Shown here piece by piece: positions 61,801 through 64,000 of a DNA stretch of 64,000 nt; positions within the stretch are counted from its first letter, which is position 1, and every line of letters starts with the position of its first letter. Location: positions 372,001 through 436,000 of the forward strand of contig CAWKCO010000011.1 of NCBI GenBank assembly GCA_963848175.1. The letters are read 5' to 3'. The translations under genes were made by a program, and so were the position numbers. A model generated the notes under the pieces. That model was not told the origin of the DNA and searched no databases. It saw only the letters and a list, made by a program, of their open reading frames with translations. Source of the stretch: JAMZMI01 sp963848175. Its GTDB lineage: Bacteria > Bacteroidota > Bacteroidia > Cytophagales > Cyclobacteriaceae.

Positions 61801-62842
61801 TTCTGCATTGGGCCACATAGTAATTCCATCCAATATCATAATTGACATTGTCGGTGGTTCCATTATGATCCAAGATTAATGAATAACTACCTGTCACATC
61901 TGACCCATCCACAGTGAAACGACCTTCAAAAAGTCCTTTATTTGAGGATTGATCATGCTGGCTAATTAAAACGTTATGCTCAGTGCCAGTGGTTTGAAAT
62001 ACTTTAGGATCCCACATATTTAGACTACCCCAGTCACCGTTACCTAAATCTTTCCATGTGCCATTTGGGTAGCTTTTTACAAACAAGTTAGACATTCCGC
62101 CTTTGCGATAAATGGCATAAATCCAGTTGCCATCTTTTGTAAAATCTACGCCCCAGCAGTATTCAATATCGATACCTGTTGGGCCATCCATCTTCGTCCA
62201 AGAAACTCCCTTGTTAGAAGACCGCTGCAAACCGCTAGCAGTTCCTATCAATACATCATTACTGTTGGAAGGGTCTACGGCGATGGTTTGCACTCGTGGG
62301 TCTCCTTGTGCAAAACCACTCCACGAAGACTTATCCCAAGTATTACCACCATCATGTGAATAATAAATTTCCTGAGTATCTGTCGTTTCTTGAGGATAAT
62401 GTCTCAAATGGCCATCATTGGCTCTCCAGTTAATTCCAGCATATACATTGTTGGTATTAGACGGATCCACTTCTATAAATCCGATAGTCTTGTTGCTTGC
62501 TACAGCAGGATGGCTATAAGAAGCTCCTTTGTTGTGACTTACACTTAAGCCCTTGGCATGCCCCACAAAGAAGTTGTTGCCACGGCCTGTCGCCATAAGG
62601 ACGAATGTGGTTGGAATGTTCTTGGCTGCCCAATTCCAGCTTGTTCCATAGTTATCAGAATAATAGAAACCTTCCATATCGGAAGCGACGAACATGCGAC
62701 CTGGTGTTGTCGGATCGCAAGAGACACCCTGTACACGGCCTCCAGCCCCAGGATTTAATTGTTGCCATTTTTGTGCCGATGCTGGCATGCACCACACCAA
62801 TGCGAAGAGCAGTAGCCAGATTTTTGTAAATGTTTTTTTCAT
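58829..62842 (-). CDS. Paralog G: second-subtype propeller with beta-sandwich, Big_2, PA14 and CBM6 start
   Basis: 1337 aa open frame, but the native gene continues to 57672 (see the frameshifted 3' part). Signal peptide LLLFALVWCMPASAQ; propeller about 24-765 (WQQLNPGAGGRVQGVSCDP, VASDMEGFYYSDNYGTSW). The same unnamed beta-sandwich as in F follows (about 769-925, IERWGSGVSTMYVDRIQI), then Big_2 (about 930-1012), PA14 (about 1017-1185, ILLEKYDGISGTT, APETGSYTFWIAGDDAVELW, VGWRKPSDG), Big_2, and the first part of CBM6 (IPGKIEVEDYNTGGQGVGYN). The last 13 residues (VMRRGRLQRRLD) are out of frame. PA14 modules are frequent in glycan-binding enzymes. Confidence 0.83.
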   Translation of the reverse strand: MKKTFTKIWLLLFALVWCMPASAQKWQQLNPGAGGRVQGVSCDPTTPGRMFVASDMEGFYYSDNYGTSWNWAAKNIPTTFVLMATGRGNNFFVGHAKGLSVSHNKGASYSHPAVASNKTIGFIEVDPSNTNNVYAGINWRANDGHLRHYPQETTDTQEIYYSHDGGNTWDKSSWSGFAQGDPRVQTIAVDPSNSNDVLIGTASGLQRSSNKGVSWTKMDGPTGIDIEYCWGVDFTKDGNWIYAIYRKGGMSNLFVKSYPNGTWKDLGNGDWGSLNMWDPKVFQTTGTEHNVLISQHDQSSNKGLFEGRFTVDGSDVTGSYSLILDHNGTTDNVNYDIGWNYYVAQCRSNTYYPANWSDSGYTRGVFTMVQQSYFTGDAAKGNKDWRVVSTGYVKSQSGLDFYRSRGTSSTFTYDVAGYQNYLIQGQADNLALESWDNGGSWVQARTNYNVQDGHAVHVIPHTTPIVLMDAATGWGGGNPAASSNLLYKNLDVNSPNHSWQRLAYNADLKGLPNSRIWEFHADPDDYKRLYVLTHSGLYLCDNIVSLIQTGSPYFRRIHESTQMGSELAFNPANTDEIYFKSNSGSFKGVRNGSGEYDWAQMTRSTGQDNNLHWGGLAVVNKGGNKYVYGYERQKGIVRADNGATQFNEVAVLRDEDLFNYLDQPTWYDPSHSIIQSNTIFADGDQLYIPFHTWESTRWGYGILKGTVGNDGNVDWENWTEDCYFSTTKQVKKINGKIMLATMGAGVYARKIDGSDADPLPPIDENGNQPPVKNWYNVYTDDASTGGLQWSGLGDVTVSNSSNKAIEGSNSKYVEGLGQSVAPGADHVLVIDFDPLDVQNGVLSFSLFGSGGDLKSLNVKLMDDAGGYVDYPNQVAAGNSWTTMSLAISGGSLNTASFSKILIERWGSGVSTMYVDRIQIDADAVIPENSTNVPVSSVSISGCNSGTDLEVGATRNLNETVLPTNASNKSVTWSSSNTSVATVSNAGLVTAVAAGSATITVTTVNSSKTATCAITVVAPPSGCSATGTILLEKYDGISGTTISALTSASIFPGSPSSTSSLTSFEAPANVEDNYGIRVRGFICAPETGSYTFWIAGDDAVELWLSTNSTESNKSKIASHTAWTSSQQWNKYASQKSASISLQAGESYYVEALMKEGGGGDNLAVGWRKPSDGSGASPVEVIPGSVLSPASGGPVTIPVSSVSISGCNSETDLAVGATRNLNETVSPTNATNKSVTWSSSNTSVATVSNAGLVTAVAAGSATITVTTVSGSKTATCTITVNAPVTGKAIPGKIEVEDYNTGGQGVGYNDLTSGNSGGSYRTDDVDVQVMRRGRLQRRLD

Positions 62843-63426
62843 TTTGATAGTGAGTTTTGTTGTTTGTTATGAAATGGTAGCGGAGAATTTTGATTATTAT
62901 CGTTTGGTTTGAACACAATCATCCTTCCAAGATATCTCCACTAAAACCAAACAACACTCAGCTTTCGTAACTCATTCCTCTGTATTTTGAATCAAAATTG
63001 TTGAAGATTCTCAGCAGAACTGCTTTACGTTCGATAATTATCAAATAATCAAACACCAACCAAATCATTATTAAAGTCGCAATTATACATCCATTAGATG
63101 TGATAAAAATACCATATTGGTGTTTTTATAAAAACTCAGGAGTGGAATTTAAACTCAGGTTATTCGAGTTTCATCCTGAAAAAAGAGACATTCGTCGAAA
63201 AAGCACTATAAATGGACGCAATTAAAAATTGAAAAAAAATAATGTAATCAGTAACATCTCCTCCTTGAAGAATGATTCACGCCTATAAGATGAGCTGCTA
63301 TTTTTTTTGATCAAGCCTAGTTACACCTGTGAAAGTGTACGTATCTATAAGGAATCGCTTCTACTAGGAATCGCTCTCTTTTAAAACAGAAAACCCCTCT
63401 CAGACTAAATCCAAGAGGGGCTTTTC
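62843..63426 (-). repeat. Duplicated upstream region, copy beside gene G, ending in the sucD terminator
   Basis: Partner of 57071-57650 with the same block order. Because the outer limit is the sucD terminator, this is the likely ancestral copy and the breakpoint of the F/G tandem duplication. No gene in it. Confidence 0.75.
63386..63426 (-). terminator. Terminator of sucD
   Basis: AAAACCCCTCT ... AGAGGGGCTTTT stem, 18 bases beyond the sucD stop. Confidence 0.8.
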
Positions 63427-63443
63427 ATTCAAATTTATTTCTA

Positions 63444-64000
63444 TTATGAGGCCAAAGCCTTTTTTATCGTATCACCAATTTCCGCTGGAGAATTAACAAC
63501 GAAAATGCCATTTTCCGCCATAATCTTCATTTTTGCCTCTGCTGTATCGTCAGCTCCGCCAATAATTGCTCCTGCATGTCCCATTCTTCTTCCCGGAGGT
63601 GCCGTCTGTCCTGCAATGAATCCAACTACAGGTTTTCTATTTCCATCAGCTCTGATCCATTTTGCAGCTTCAGCCTCATAGTTACCACCTATCTCTCCAA
63701 TCATTACGATAGCTTCTGTCTCAGGATCATTCATCAGCAACTCTACAGCTTCTTTGGTAGAAGTTCCGATAATTGGATCTCCACCGATACCGATAGCCGT
63801 AGTGATTCCCATTCCAGCTTTCACTACTTGATCAGCCGCTTCGTAGGTCAAAGTGCCTGATTTAGAAACGATACCTACTTTTCCTTTTTTGAAAACAAAC
63901 CCTGGCATGATACCAACTTTTGCTTCTCCTGGAGTGATTACTCCTGGGCAGTTAGGCCCTACTAAGAGTTGCTCCTTTTGATTTGGCGTATGGCTTAGCA
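63444..64000 (-). CDS. sucD: Succinyl-CoA synthetase alpha subunit, 5' end beyond window
   Basis: The C-terminal about 185 residues are present and the frame stays open to the right edge (LLVGPNCPGVITPGEAKVG lies upstream of the first in-window ATG at 63908). The ligase domain shows VGIVSKSGTLTYEA, GIGGDPIIGTSTKEAVELL, MIGEIGGNYEAEAA and GRRMGHAGAIIGG, the last containing the phosphorylated active-site His. The enzyme couples succinyl-CoA hydrolysis to nucleotide triphosphate formation in the TCA cycle. sucC is not in view. Confidence 0.95.
   Translation of the reverse strand, partial: LSHTPNQKEQLLVGPNCPGVITPGEAKVGIMPGFVFKKGKVGIVSKSGTLTYEAADQVVKAGMGITTAIGIGGDPIIGTSTKEAVELLMNDPETEAIVMIGEIGGNYEAEAAKWIRADGNRKPVVGFIAGQTAPPGRRMGHAGAIIGGADDTAEAKMKIMAENGIFVVNSPAEIGDTIKKALAS

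Noticed and set aside
30000..62842. Sialidases, because of Asp-box turns
   Set aside because: Asp boxes occur in many propellers. The sialidase FRIP motif and arginine triad are not seen, and the NPGAGG/SDMEG start is GH74-like.
29983..62842. A classical polysaccharide utilisation locus
   Set aside because: No SusC/SusD-like pair, no other hydrolases or transporters; only propellers, one AraC regulator and terminators.

Overview
The window comes from a Bacteroidota chromosome, most likely a marine or environmental member of the Cytophagales. The signs are type IX secretion (T9SS) C-terminal tails, a one-protein hybrid two-component sensor with Y_Y_Y and propeller repeats, an AraC regulator with a seven-helix membrane half, UPF0102, DUF1573 and DUF1059 proteins, and moderate-to-low GC. 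No tRNA or rRNA was seen.

Layout. 1-3579: a large hybrid sensor kinase running off the left edge (minus strand). 3600-9050: a mobile-DNA graveyard. It holds short GGCACGGTT repeats, a toxin-antitoxin remnant with a truncated toxin, a broken CPBP protease gene, a probable group II intron 5' fragment, an unknown membrane protein, and an IS91-like element whose tyrosine recombinase and HUH transposase genes overlap by ATGA and are both frameshifted. 9118-25000: housekeeping genes. These are fabF; a pirin gene; a lipB / small conserved protein / exonuclease / RNase R run; yraN; an M42 peptidase-hpt-adk-obg run; small envelope proteins; a DsbA-like protein; an aldo/keto reductase; and a YdeI-family gene. 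A 41-bp tandem repeat array follows at 23747-23992. 24060-29835: a DUF1573 gene divergent from a kinase/response-regulator pair (three phased TGTTAA boxes between them), decayed DNA, a Doc-type toxin-antitoxin pair, mannose-6-phosphate isomerase and a DUF1059 gene.

29983-62842 is the striking part: about 33 kb of minus-strand genes for seven paralogous, very large exported proteins (A-G from left to right). Each has a signal peptide and a GH74/BNR-like beta-propeller beginning with an NPGAGG...DMEG signature. A shuffled set of carbohydrate-binding and Ig-like modules follows (Big_2, Big_7, CBM6, CBM4/9-like, F5/8C discoidin, FN3, PA14), then a T9SS type A sorting tail. A membrane-anchored AraC regulator sits between D and E. 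Each gene has its own leader, and most have their own terminator, so they look like separately transcribed units made by tandem duplication. C and D share about 1.5 kb of nearly identical DNA at a constant offset of 5030 bp. F and G share their whole upstream region, including a copy of the sucD terminator. B, E and the tail of G carry frameshifts. There is no SusC/SusD pair and no other recognisable glycoside hydrolase, so this is not a standard polysaccharide utilisation locus. The most economical reading is an expanding family of secreted or cell-surface glycan-active or glycan-binding propellers. 63444-64000: the 3' part of sucD, running off the right edge.

Caution: single-base frameshifts occur also in otherwise ordinary genes (M42 peptidase, histidine kinase). 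Some of the apparent pseudogenes may therefore be sequence errors rather than real decay.
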